Shown piece after piece: positions 24,658-33,461 of a DNA stretch of 64,000 nucleotides. Position numbers and translations under genes: made by a program. The stretch lies in assembly GCF_002305855.1 (NCBI RefSeq), contig NZ_CP022163.1, positions 8,375,765 through 8,439,764 of the forward strand, in the 5' to 3' direction. The first letter of the stretch is position 1; every line of letters begins with the position of its first letter. This stretch comes from Melittangium boletus DSM 14713. Its GTDB lineage: Bacteria > Myxococcota > Myxococcia > Myxococcales > Myxococcaceae. The notes beneath the pieces are model-generated. The model had not been told where the DNA came from, did no database searches, and saw nothing but the letters and a program-made list of their open reading frames with translations.

Positions 24658-26853
24658 GTGACCCCGTCGCTCAGACCCATTCGTTTCCTGCTCTATCCAT
24701 CACTCGGCGAGGTGCGTGAGCACGTCCGGGTCGAGCTCTTCTGCCGGTTTCTGTCCGAGAAGTTGGGCCGGCCGGTGGTGGCGGAGTTCTCCTCCACCTA
24801 CGAGGCCCTGGACGCGGAGTTGGCCGCGGGTCAGGTGGACATGGTGTGGGCCACGGCCGAGCAGTGTGACGCCTTCGCCTCCCGGGTCCGGGCGGTGTTG
24901 CGCGCGGTGCGCTCGGGCAGTTGCCGCTACCAGGCCGCCCTGATCTGCCGCGCGGACGCGCCCCTCACGCTGGACACGCTCCAGGGCCAGCGTGTCGCCT
25001 GGGTGGCGCCCCGGTCCACGGGCGGATATCTGATGCCCACGCGCTTCCTGACGGAGCGGGGGCTGGCCCCGGACACGCTGTTCCGGGAGCAGCGCTTCCT
25101 GGGCACCTATCGCCGGGCGTTCCAGGCGGTGCTCTCGGGCGAGGCGGACATGACGTCCGTCTACGCCAGTCAGCCCAACGAGCACGCCGTCCACACCACC
25201 ATCGCCTACCACATGGGCAAGGACGCCGAACGGCTCCTGCCCTTCTTCTACACCCCGCCAAGCCTGGCCGATGGCATCCTCCTCACCCGGCGCTTGTCCG
25301 AGGAGGACGCCGCGAGGATCCAGCTGCTGCTGTCGCGGTTGAACACCGATGGCGCGGGGCTGGAGATGTTGATGGGGCCCTTCAGCGTGGAGGGCTTCGA
25401 TGGGTTCGCGGACACGGGGTATTCACCTCCGGTGGTGCGGCAGGTCCAGGGCACGGAGTACCTCGTCGCGCAACTGGACGCCTCGAATCGCTGCCAGCGG
25501 GTGTGGTCCCCCTCGGGACGAGCCTTCGGCCTGAACCTGGAGGACGCCGACGGTCAGGAGCTGACGCAGGTGCTGGGCGCGGATGCCGGTGAGCCCCTGC
25601 TCTCGCTGGCGCGCACGGTGCGCGAGGCGGGCGCGGTGGGCCGGCTGGAGTACCGGCTGCGGGTGGAAGGGGAGACGCGCTGCTACGTGGCGGAGATCTC
25701 CCCCTGCACCCAGGTCGAGGGCGGGCCGGTCGGACAGCTGAGCCTGCTGGTGCGCGACGTGTCGGGCCTGCGCGCGCTGGAGGAGCCCATGTACCGTCTG
25801 GCCTCCTTCCCGCTCCTGCACCCCGAGCCGCTGCTCGAGCTGAGCCAGGAGGGCGCGCTGCGCTACGCCAACGCGGCCACGCACATCGCCTTCCCGGAGT
25901 TGGTGGCGGAGGGCTCCCGGCACGCGCTGGTACAAGCCGCGCTGCAGTGGGCCTGGCGCGGCTCGTGCGCGGGAGAGCCCTCGCCCACGGTGTTCCTGGA
26001 GGGGCACTACTGGGAGCTCGCGGTGGCGCAGTTGTGGGATCCCCCCGGCCTGCGGGTGTTCGCCCGGGACGTGACGCTGCGCAAGCAGATGGAGGCGCGG
26101 CTCATCCAGGCGGACCGGTTGTCGGCGCTCGGCTCGCTGGCGGCGGCCGTGGGGCACGAGATGAACAACCCGCTGGCCTTCATGCTGGCCAACCTCTCCT
26201 TCGCGCGCGAGGAGCTGGAGCGGCTGAGCCAGTCGCCGCTCCTGCGCGCCGAGGCGGGTCCGGAGCTGGGGGACGTGCTGGAGGCCCTGGCCGAGACGGC
26301 TCAAGGGGCGCTGCGCGTGAAGCACATCGTGCAGGATCTGCGCACGCTCTCGCGCAAGCCCCCGGAGCACCGGGCGCGCGTGGAGATATGGCCCGTGCTG
26401 GACAACGCGCTCAAGCTGGTGCGGGGCGAGCTGCACCACCGGGCGCGTCTGGAGCGGGACTTCCACGAGGTGCCGCCCGTGGACGCGGACGAGGCCCGGC
26501 TCAGCCAGCTCTTCCTCAACGTGCTGCTCAACGCCGTGCAGTCCATGGACGCCAAGCACGCCGCGCGCAACGTGCTGCGCGTGGCCGTCTATACCGGCGA
26601 GGAGGGCAACGTGGTGGTGGAGGTGCAGGACACCGGACGGGGCCTGCCGCCCGAGGCGCTCGCGCGCATCTTCGAGCCCTTCGTCACCGCCCAGCCGAAC
26701 GGCTCGGGACTGGGCCTGTCGGTGAGCCACGCCATCGTGACGAGCCTGGGCGGCACGTTGCGCGCCGAGAGCCATGAGGGACGCGGCACGCTGCTCACCC
26801 TCACCCTGCCCGAGGCCGACGAGGCGGCGTCCAGCGCCCGGCTCGCGGGCTGA
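24658..26853 (+). CDS. Soluble histidine kinase with N-terminal PhnD-like binding domain
   Basis: A 731-residue kinase. The N-terminal about 250 residues resemble phosphate/phosphonate-type binding proteins (PhnD): PIRFLLYPSLGEV, LAAGQVDMVWATAEQ, GQRVAWVAPRSTGGYLMP and SGEADMTSVYA. Two PAS-like regions follow, then HisKA with the phospho-His in GHEMNNPLAF (near 499) and an HATPase domain (DTGRGLPPEA; GSGLGLSVSHAI). No signal peptide or transmembrane segment is visible, so sensing should be cytoplasmic. GTG at 24658 is chosen because AGGAGG lies 9 bases upstream; ATG at 24640 and 24547 are weaker. No response regulator gene is adjacent. Confidence 0.85.
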   Translation: MTPSLRPIRFLLYPSLGEVREHVRVELFCRFLSEKLGRPVVAEFSSTYEALDAELAAGQVDMVWATAEQCDAFASRVRAVLRAVRSGSCRYQAALICRADAPLTLDTLQGQRVAWVAPRSTGGYLMPTRFLTERGLAPDTLFREQRFLGTYRRAFQAVLSGEADMTSVYASQPNEHAVHTTIAYHMGKDAERLLPFFYTPPSLADGILLTRRLSEEDAARIQLLLSRLNTDGAGLEMLMGPFSVEGFDGFADTGYSPPVVRQVQGTEYLVAQLDASNRCQRVWSPSGRAFGLNLEDADGQELTQVLGADAGEPLLSLARTVREAGAVGRLEYRLRVEGETRCYVAEISPCTQVEGGPVGQLSLLVRDVSGLRALEEPMYRLASFPLLHPEPLLELSQEGALRYANAATHIAFPELVAEGSRHALVQAALQWAWRGSCAGEPSPTVFLEGHYWELAVAQLWDPPGLRVFARDVTLRKQMEARLIQADRLSALGSLAAAVGHEMNNPLAFMLANLSFAREELERLSQSPLLRAEAGPELGDVLEALAETAQGALRVKHIVQDLRTLSRKPPEHRARVEIWPVLDNALKLVRGELHHRARLERDFHEVPPVDADEARLSQLFLNVLLNAVQSMDAKHAARNVLRVAVYTGEEGNVVVEVQDTGRGLPPEALARIFEPFVTAQPNGSGLGLSVSHAIVTSLGGTLRAESHEGRGTLLTLTLPEADEAASSARLAG

Positions 26854-26907
26854 GTGCCTCGCGCTGTCTTCACGGACAGGGAGGCGCGCATCGAGGTCGA
26901 GCGGCCG

Positions 26908-28011
26908 TTAGTTCTGGGAGGGGGTGTTCTCCGCGAAGTACTCGTGGTTGTCCGCGTTGTTCAGGGCACGCGAGGGATTGCTCCGGGCCAGGCTCTTGGC
27001 GTTGCCCTGGCCATAGGCATGGTCATTCGTGCTCGCCACCACGTTGAAGTGACTCACCTCGTGCACGAGTGTTCCCGCCTGGGAATCCGTGCCGGCGGGG
27101 GAGGCGCTCCAGAAGGCGCCGCACACGTAGATGCGGTAGGGCGAGCTTGGATACACGTAGGCGTAGGTGCCCGTGTCCGTGCAGGTGCAATCCACCGTGA
27201 GGAGCGCGGTGCTCAGCGCGCTGTTGATCTTGGTGAAGTGACTGCGCGCCGTGTTGCGGTGGGTGGTCGAATAGGCGCCGAACCAGGTGGTGTAGCGCGT
27301 GGTGCCCGAGCTGATGCCATTGAGATAGCTCACCGCGGTGCTCGCGTAATTCTTGGCGGCGGTCCACGCCGAGCGGATCTGGGTCTGACGCGTGCTCGAG
27401 CAGCCCGTGAAAGACAGGCCCAGGGCGGTGACCGTGTCTTGTGTCTGGCGTTCCGGATCATGGGCGGCCCGGCCCTCGATCCACAGGCCCAATGGGTTGG
27501 AATCCAGCTGCGCGGCGCGGGTGAGCACCGTGGGGTGGGGCCCGGTGGCATGCGCGGAGAAGCGGACGGTGTATTCGCCCGTTTCGCTCAAGTCATACAG
27601 GTTTGAAAGAGGCGCGAGGCCCGACAGGCGTTCGCCGGGAGCGAGGGTGACGAAATCCTCGGTGCGCGGTGCCCTGCGTTTGGCGTGGGGTCCGAGGTAT
27701 TCCACCGGTTCGCCATCGCGCGACACGTCGAACAGCTCCGCCTTCACGCCCTCGGTGCCCGGCACATACCACTTGAGCAGCCGCACTGGCTGGGCGGACA
27801 CATTGGTGAAGGTGACCTGGATCACCGCGTCCTCGCGGGCGCTCAGTGAATGGTTCGCCACGGACAATTCCACCGCCACGTCGCCCATGGCCCGACCGTC
27901 CGTCTCCAGGGCGGATTCTTCTCCCTCCTGGGGCGCACCGCATGCGCTCAGCAAGGACAATCCGACAATTCCTCTCACCAGCCACTGGAAACCTCGAGCG
28001 TTCTGGCCCAT
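26908..28011 (-). CDS. M35 (deuterolysin/peptidyl-Lys type) metalloendopeptidase lipoprotein
   Basis: A 367-residue secreted zinc protease. A lipoprotein signal ends in LLSAC (about residue 24). A beta-rich propeptide or intracellular-inhibitor-like domain (about 40-170) precedes the catalytic domain. The aspzincin motif is complete: HEVSH near residue 316 followed by the third-ligand Asp in NDHAYGQ. Cys-rich segments (DCTCTD) suggest disulfides. The ATG at 28011 has AAGGAG 8 bases upstream. Family members cleave at Lys in other proteins. It faces the upstream kinase gene tail to tail. Confidence 0.9.
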   Translation of the reverse strand: MGQNARGFQWLVRGIVGLSLLSACGAPQEGEESALETDGRAMGDVAVELSVANHSLSAREDAVIQVTFTNVSAQPVRLLKWYVPGTEGVKAELFDVSRDGEPVEYLGPHAKRRAPRTEDFVTLAPGERLSGLAPLSNLYDLSETGEYTVRFSAHATGPHPTVLTRAAQLDSNPLGLWIEGRAAHDPERQTQDTVTALGLSFTGCSSTRQTQIRSAWTAAKNYASTAVSYLNGISSGTTRYTTWFGAYSTTHRNTARSHFTKINSALSTALLTVDCTCTDTGTYAYVYPSSPYRIYVCGAFWSASPAGTDSQAGTLVHEVSHFNVVASTNDHAYGQGNAKSLARSNPSRALNNADNHEYFAENTPSQN

Positions 28012-28410
28012 GGACAGACTCCTTTCCGAAAGAAGGGATGAATGCGCCGACCCGGCGATTCAAGTCATACAGGAGAGGAATGAATTCCAGCCAGACGCGC
28101 CTTCCGGCGAGACAATGGGACGTGAACTCGTTTGCATTCAACGCCAGCCATCGTCTGGAAGCGATCAGCCATGGAGCCCGTGGGGGCGAGCGTCCGCTCG
28201 TTGTTTTCACGAGCGGTGTGGGTTCAGCATCCGCGAAGGGTGGGTGGTTCCCTCACGTTCGACCCCTAGCTGGTGACGTCTCAGGTCCAGTCTCTTGATT
28301 CTTACTTGTTGAGAACTGTACGAACTTCGTGCCCATGCTACTTACTTGTGTTCGATGCGGTTTCGAGCGAGCGCGATGAGCGCCCGGACCGTGTCTGGGA
28401 GGAGACTCGC
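28012..28410. promoter_or_regulatory. Divergent 399-base intergenic region with paired CTTACTTGT repeats
   Basis: No gene is supported here. The right half is unusually A/T-rich for this genome and should hold the promoter of the PAS kinase at 28411; the left end holds that of the M35 protease. The 9-mer CTTACTTGT occurs twice (28301-28309 and 28341-28349) exactly 40 bases apart, close to four helical turns, which suggests a regulator site. Confidence 0.4.
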
Positions 28411-29694
28411 GTGAATACGCGTCGAGGCGTCGGGTTGGACGCCGCTCCGGAGAACGACATTCTGGCCATCGGGAATTCGAGTGAAACGACGGTCGAGGCA
28501 TTGCTCGAGCAGATCAAGCGCATCGCAGCGCGCGAGCCGCATGCCCGGTGTTCGCGGGAAGAGGGGCCGCTCGGGCCCGTCGCCGCGGCTCTCAATGCCC
28601 TGTCCGCGCAGCTCTCCGCGAGACGGTTGAAGGAGGAGGAGGCCTTCGGCATGCGGGCGCTGATGGAGCAGTCGCCCAACAGCATGTTCTGCTGCGACGT
28701 GAACGCGCGCATCCGCTACATCAACTTCACCATCCCGGGCCTGACCGTGGAGCGGGTGCTCGGCGATGATCTCTTCGACTGGATCGCTCCGGAGTCACGC
28801 GAGAACGCACGCTCCGTCACCCAGCGGGTGCTCGCCACCGGGGAGACCGGCGGGTTCGAGCTGAAGCCCCTCGTGGAGGGCGGCCCCGAGTGGTTCGCTG
28901 CCCGTGTGGGCCCCATCATGGTGGAGGACCGGATCATCGGTTTCACGGTGATTCTCACCGACATCACCGATCTCAAGCGGACCCAGGTGCGCCTGGAGCA
29001 GTCCAATCGTGAGCTGGAGAGCTTCGCGTACGTGGCCTCGCACGACCTGCAGGAGCCGCTGCGAAAGATCCAGACCTTTGGCGAGCGTCTGAAGAAGACG
29101 TCCACGGGCTTGAGCCCCGAGGGCCATGACTACCTGGAGCGGATGCAGGGCGCCGCGACGCGCATGCGCCGGTTGATCGATGATCTGCTCGCCTTCTCCC
29201 GGGTGTCCGCCAAGGGGCAGCCGTTTACCCGGGTGGAACTGGCCACCGTCGCCAACGAGGTGTTGGACGACCTCGAGGATCCCATCGAACAGACGGGCGC
29301 GACCGTCACGCTCGGCGATTTGCCCGTGCTCGATGCGGACCCCACCCAGATGCGCCAGTTGCTGCAGAACCTGGTGGGCAACGCCCTCAAGTTCCGCCGC
29401 GAGGAAACGCCACCGTCGGTGTCCATCACGGCTTCCGTGGATGCCCAGCGTCACCGGTTCACCTTGGTGGTGGCGGACAACGGCATCGGATTCGACGAGA
29501 AATATCGCGATCGCATCTTCAATGTGTTTCAACGCCTGCACGGCCGCGGACAGTACGAGGGCACGGGAATCGGCCTCGCCATCTGCCGCAAGATCGCCGA
29601 GCGGCACGGAGGAGTCATCGAGGTGCGCAGTACGCCCGATGTGGGCTCTTCCTTCCACATTACGCTGCCGCTCAAGCAGCCCATGCGCCGGTGA
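28411..29694 (+). CDS. PAS-domain sensor histidine kinase
   Basis: A 427-residue cytoplasmic kinase with no membrane segment. A PAS domain (about 85-195, ending VILTDITDLKRT) precedes a phytochrome-type HisKA (FAYVASHDLQEPLRKIQ, His near 211) and HATPase (NLVGNALKF, DNGIGFDEKY, GTGIGLAICRKI). GTG at 28411 is chosen because GGAGGAGA lies about 6 bases upstream; the frame is open further 5' without such a site. It is followed after 6 bases by a single-domain receiver gene, the usual arrangement for a cognate pair. Confidence 0.92.
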   Translation: MNTRRGVGLDAAPENDILAIGNSSETTVEALLEQIKRIAAREPHARCSREEGPLGPVAAALNALSAQLSARRLKEEEAFGMRALMEQSPNSMFCCDVNARIRYINFTIPGLTVERVLGDDLFDWIAPESRENARSVTQRVLATGETGGFELKPLVEGGPEWFAARVGPIMVEDRIIGFTVILTDITDLKRTQVRLEQSNRELESFAYVASHDLQEPLRKIQTFGERLKKTSTGLSPEGHDYLERMQGAATRMRRLIDDLLAFSRVSAKGQPFTRVELATVANEVLDDLEDPIEQTGATVTLGDLPVLDADPTQMRQLLQNLVGNALKFRREETPPSVSITASVDAQRHRFTLVVADNGIGFDEKYRDRIFNVFQRLHGRGQYEGTGIGLAICRKIAERHGGVIEVRSTPDVGSSFHITLPLKQPMRR

Positions 29695-29700
29695 GGAATC

Positions 29701-30165
29701 ATGGAGACGAGACGAGCTGTAACCATCCTGATGGCGGATGATGACGCGGATGACCGGGAGTTCGCCCTCACGGCGATGCAGGAGAGCCGGCTCGCCAACG
29801 AGCTGCGCTTCGTCGAGGATGGCGAGGAACTGCTCCAGTACCTGCGCCGTCAGGGTCGCTACACCAATCCCAAGGACGCGCCCCGGCCCGGGTTGATCCT
29901 CCTGGACCTGAACATGCCCCGCAAGGACGGGCGCGAGGCCCTGCGGGAGATCAAGTCCGACCCGGCGCTCAAGCACATCCCCGTCGTCGTGCTGACCACG
30001 TCCAAGGCCGAGGAGGACATCCTGCGCACCTACGGTCTGGGCGCCAACTGCTTCATCACCAAGCCGGTGACCTTCGAGGGGCTGGTCGAGGTCGTGAAGG
30101 TGCTCGACAAGCATTGGCTGCAGATCGTCGAACTGCCCCCCGCACCGCATAGCCATGAGGCGTGA
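29701..30165 (+). CDS. Single-domain response regulator (Rcp1-like)
   Basis: A 154-residue receiver with acidic pocket DDDADD, phospho-acceptor Asp in ILLDLNMPRKDG (near 65), Thr/Ser in LTTSKAEED and Lys in FITKPVTF. The extended loop with GRYTNPKDAPRP is typical of receivers paired with phytochrome-type kinases. There is no output domain, so it relays phosphate or controls a partner by binding. It lies 6 bases after the PAS kinase and overlaps the next hybrid kinase gene by 11 bases, so the three genes should be translationally coupled. Confidence 0.93.
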   Translation: METRRAVTILMADDDADDREFALTAMQESRLANELRFVEDGEELLQYLRRQGRYTNPKDAPRPGLILLDLNMPRKDGREALREIKSDPALKHIPVVVLTTSKAEEDILRTYGLGANCFITKPVTFEGLVEVVKVLDKHWLQIVELPPAPHSHEA

Positions 30166-32089
30166 GGCCGAGTCGCGCCTCATCCGGGTCCTGCTCGTCG
30201 AGGATGACGAGGATGACTTCGTCCTGACGCGGGACTGCCTGCGTGAGTTGGGACCTCGGCGGGTGGTGCTCGAATGGGTGGCCACGTGCGAGCGGGCCCT
30301 GGAGGAGCTGCAATCCGGCCGGCATGACGTGTGTCTGCTGGACTACCGGCTCGGCGCGACGACGGGGCTCGAGCTGTTGCAGCGGGCCCGGGGCGCGGGC
30401 TGGCGGGGCCCGTTCATCCTGTTGACCGGACAGGAAGACAACACCATCGACCATGAGGCCCAACAGGCCGGGGCCGCCGACTTCCTGGAGAAGTCCAAGC
30501 TCACGTCGACGCTCCTGGAGCGCTCCATCCGCTATGCGCTCCAGCACGCGCACACGCTCGAGGCCCTGCGCCGCTCCCAGGAGAGCTTTCAGGAGCTCAT
30601 CGAGCGGTTGCCGGATGGCGTCAGCGTGCTGCAGGAGGATCGGCTCGTCTACATCAATCCCTCCTATGTGGCGCTGCTCGGCTTCTCGTCCGCACGGGAG
30701 CTCGTGGGCAAGTCCCTGGCGGAGCTGGGGTCCGTGCTCCTGCTTCCGGAGGCATGGGACCGGTTGCACGACGACATCCATTGCTGGAAGAGCAAGGGCG
30801 AGCCCATCCCGCCCCGGGAAGTCCTCATGCTGCGCAGGGGGGGAGGGCGCACGCCCGTGGAGATCGTCCACATCCCCCTGACGTTCGACGGAAAGCCTTC
30901 CAATGTCTGGATCGTCCGCGACCTGACCGAGCGCAAGGAGATGGAGGCCCGGCTGCTGCGCGCGGATCGCATGGGCTCGCTCGGCCTGCTCGCCGCGGGA
31001 GTCGCGCACGAGATCAACAATCCGCTCGCCTACACGATGGCCAGCCTCGATCACCTGGAGAGCCATGTGTTGACGCGGCTGGAGCTCTCCAGCGTGCGCG
31101 CCGAGGCGCAGGAACTGCTCGCGGAAATCCGTCTCGGGGCCACCCGGGTGCGCGACATCGTGCGGCAGTTGAAGATGTTCTCGCGCGGGGACGAGGACTC
31201 GGGGCTCGGTCCGGTGGACGTGCACCGCGTCATCGAGACGTCCATCGGCATGGCCGTGAACGAGCTCAAGCACCGCGCCCGGCTGGTTCGTGACTACGGG
31301 CCCCCGTTCCGCGTCGAGGCGAACGAAGGCCGGCTCGGACAGGTGATCCTCAATCTGCTCGTCAACGCGGCCCATGCCATCCCCGAGGGGAACGTGGAGC
31401 GCAACGAGGTCCGCATCGCCACGAGCCTCCAGGGTTCGTTCGTGCGGATCGAAGTGCATGACACGGGGGTGGGTATTCGTCCGGAGAACCTGGCGCGGGT
31501 GTTCGATCCGTTCTTCACCACCAAGCCGGTGGGGGTGGGCACGGGACTCGGCCTGTCCATCTGCCACGACATCGTGACGAGCTTCGGTGGTCGCATGGGC
31601 GTGGAGAGCCGGGTGGGGGAGGGAAGCACCTTCTGGCTCCTCCTGGCGCAGCACTCGGCGGCGCGCACCCAGGAGGCGCCGCGCGCCTCCGTGGTCCGGG
31701 AGCACTCGCGGCGGGGCCGTGTCATGGTCGTGGACGACGAGCCCCTGATTGGCACGGCCATCCGGCGCACGCTCCAGCGCGAGCACGAGGTCATCACCCT
31801 GACGAGCGCGCGCGAGGCCCTCACCCGTCTGGTGAGTGGAGAGCACTTCGACGTCATCCTATGTGACGTGATGATGCCCGAGATGAGTGGGGTGGAGCTG
31901 TATCAGCAGCTCTTGCTCCACCTGCCCGTCCTGACGGATCGGCTCGTGTTCCTGACGGGAGGCGCCTTCACGCCCAACGCCCGTGAGTTCCTGAGCCAGG
32001 TGAAGAATCGCCGGGTGGACAAACCCTTCTCCGGCCAGGACCTGCACGACGTGGTGCAGTCGATGTTGGTCTGGGCGTCGGCCCACTAG
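30155..32089 (+). CDS. Hybrid histidine kinase REC-PAS-HisKA-HATPase-REC
   Basis: A 644-residue cytoplasmic signalling protein. An N-terminal receiver (about 8-125, Asp in CLLDYRL) is followed by a PAS domain (about 145-265, YINPSYVALLGF). HisKA has the phospho-His in AHEINNPLAY (near 285), followed by HATPase (DTGVGIRPEN; GTGLGLSICHDI). A C-terminal receiver follows (about 525-640, Asp in ILCDVMMPE and Lys in VDKPFSG). Input and output receivers at both ends suggest a phosphorelay node fed by the upstream kinase. The ATG at 30155 lies inside the 3' end of the preceding receiver gene. The interrupted kinase gene begins 3 bases after its stop. Confidence 0.93.
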   Translation: MRREAESRLIRVLLVEDDEDDFVLTRDCLRELGPRRVVLEWVATCERALEELQSGRHDVCLLDYRLGATTGLELLQRARGAGWRGPFILLTGQEDNTIDHEAQQAGAADFLEKSKLTSTLLERSIRYALQHAHTLEALRRSQESFQELIERLPDGVSVLQEDRLVYINPSYVALLGFSSARELVGKSLAELGSVLLLPEAWDRLHDDIHCWKSKGEPIPPREVLMLRRGGGRTPVEIVHIPLTFDGKPSNVWIVRDLTERKEMEARLLRADRMGSLGLLAAGVAHEINNPLAYTMASLDHLESHVLTRLELSSVRAEAQELLAEIRLGATRVRDIVRQLKMFSRGDEDSGLGPVDVHRVIETSIGMAVNELKHRARLVRDYGPPFRVEANEGRLGQVILNLLVNAAHAIPEGNVERNEVRIATSLQGSFVRIEVHDTGVGIRPENLARVFDPFFTTKPVGVGTGLGLSICHDIVTSFGGRMGVESRVGEGSTFWLLLAQHSAARTQEAPRASVVREHSRRGRVMVVDDEPLIGTAIRRTLQREHEVITLTSAREALTRLVSGEHFDVILCDVMMPEMSGVELYQQLLLHLPVLTDRLVFLTGGAFTPNAREFLSQVKNRRVDKPFSGQDLHDVVQSMLVWASAH

Positions 32090-32092
32090 GAT

Positions 32093-33322
32093 GTGACGAT
32101 GTTCTTGGGCCCGAGTGACATGCATGAGCGCGTGCGAACGCACGACTGGGCTTCCAGTGAACTGGGTCCGATCGAGACCTGGCCCCGGAGCCTGATCGCG
32201 CTGGTGCGCACGATGCTCGCGTCGCGCTACCCCATGGTGCTCACCTGGGGGCCCTCCTTTCTCCAGTTCTACAATGATGCCTACTCGAAGCTGATTGGTG
32301 ACAAGCACCCGGCGGCGCTCGGTCTGGACATTCGCATCACCATGGCCGAGGCCTGGGACACGCTCGGCCCGATGATCCACCAGGTGATGACCACCGGCGT
32401 GGCCAATTGGACTCCCGCCTTGCTGCTCCTGCTGGAGCGCTCCGGCTATCGCGAGGAATCCTATTTCAGCGTCTCCCACTCGCCCGCCGAGGATGACGAG
32501 GGGCGCATCGTCGGGATGTTCGCCGTCTGCAGCGAGGTGACGGAGCAGGTGCTCGGGGAGCGGCGCTTGCGGCTGCTGAGGGATCTGGCCTCGAGCGCGG
32601 CTGGGACTCGGGGTGTGGAGAAGGCCTGCCGGGATGTCATCGCGGCCATCGCCGAGCACCCCCTGGACGTGCCCTTCGCGCTGCTCTACCTGCGGGATCC
32701 GGACAGCGGAAGGCTCCTGCGTCAGGGCGTCATCGGACTGGACGAGAACGCGTGTCCGGCCGTCGTGGAGAAGGAGGAGGGCGAGCGGTGGTGGCCCCTG
32801 GGCCGCGCGGTGGGGGGGGAGACGATCCTCGTCGAGGATGTCGAGCGCCGCGTCGCGCTGACCGGAGGGCCGTGGAAGGATCCGGTGCGCACGGCGGTGG
32901 CCATGCCCATCGCCTCCTCGGAGCAGAGCTCTCCGCTGGGGGTGCTCGTGCTGGGGGTGAGTCCCAACCGGGCGCTCGACGAGGGCTACCGCTCCTTTCA
33001 CGAACTGCTGGTGGGGCAGGTGTCGGTGGCCCTGCGCAACGCGCGGGCCCATGAGGAAGAGCGTCAGCGCGCGGAGGCCCTGGCGGAACTCGACCGTGCC
33101 AAGACGACCTTCTTCAGCAACATCAGCCACGAGTTCCGCACCCCGCTGACCCTGATGCTGGGGCCCACGCAGGATCTGCTCTCCGGACGCGCGGGCGTGC
33201 TGTCACCGGAGGTCCGATCCGAACTCGAGGTGCTCCACCGCAACTCGGAGCGGATGTTGCGGCTCGTCAACTCCCTGCTGGACTTCTCCCGGCTGGGGGC
33301 GGGGCGGCTGGAGGCCAGTTAT
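32093..33322 (+). pseudogene. 5' part of a large hybrid kinase gene split by an IS element
   Basis: Codons 1-410 of a hybrid sensor kinase: a PAS-like N-terminus (about 20-160), a GAF domain (about 170-330) and HisKA with SHEFRTPLTL (His near 347). The frame then enters the IS at 33323 and stops at 33442 after 40 foreign codons. The resulting fragment keeps the phospho-His but lacks the ATP-binding domain, so it cannot autophosphorylate. The remainder of the gene resumes in register at 34851 after the element. Breakage looks recent: both halves are otherwise undamaged and the target duplication is exact. Confidence 0.93.
33319..33322. repeat. Target site duplication TTAT, left copy
   Basis: TTAT immediately outside the left inverted repeat; the matching copy is at 34847-34850. 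A 4-base duplication fits the IS701 family. Confidence 0.85.
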
Positions 33323-33335
33323 CACTACTGCGTCA
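33323..33335 (+). repeat. Left terminal inverted repeat of the IS
   Basis: CACTACTGCGTCA, identical to the reverse complement of 34834-34846; similarity ends after 13 bases. Confidence 0.9.
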
Positions 33336-33461
33336 TGACTGAGCAGGAGGTGAAGGAGGGGCCTGTCTGCTCGCCTGGTCTTGGAAGTCAGGTGTGGACC
33401 CCTACCGCGAAAGTCGGCCGGTGCGTATTGATTGTGTCGTGAAGCCCATTCAGTGAGCCAG

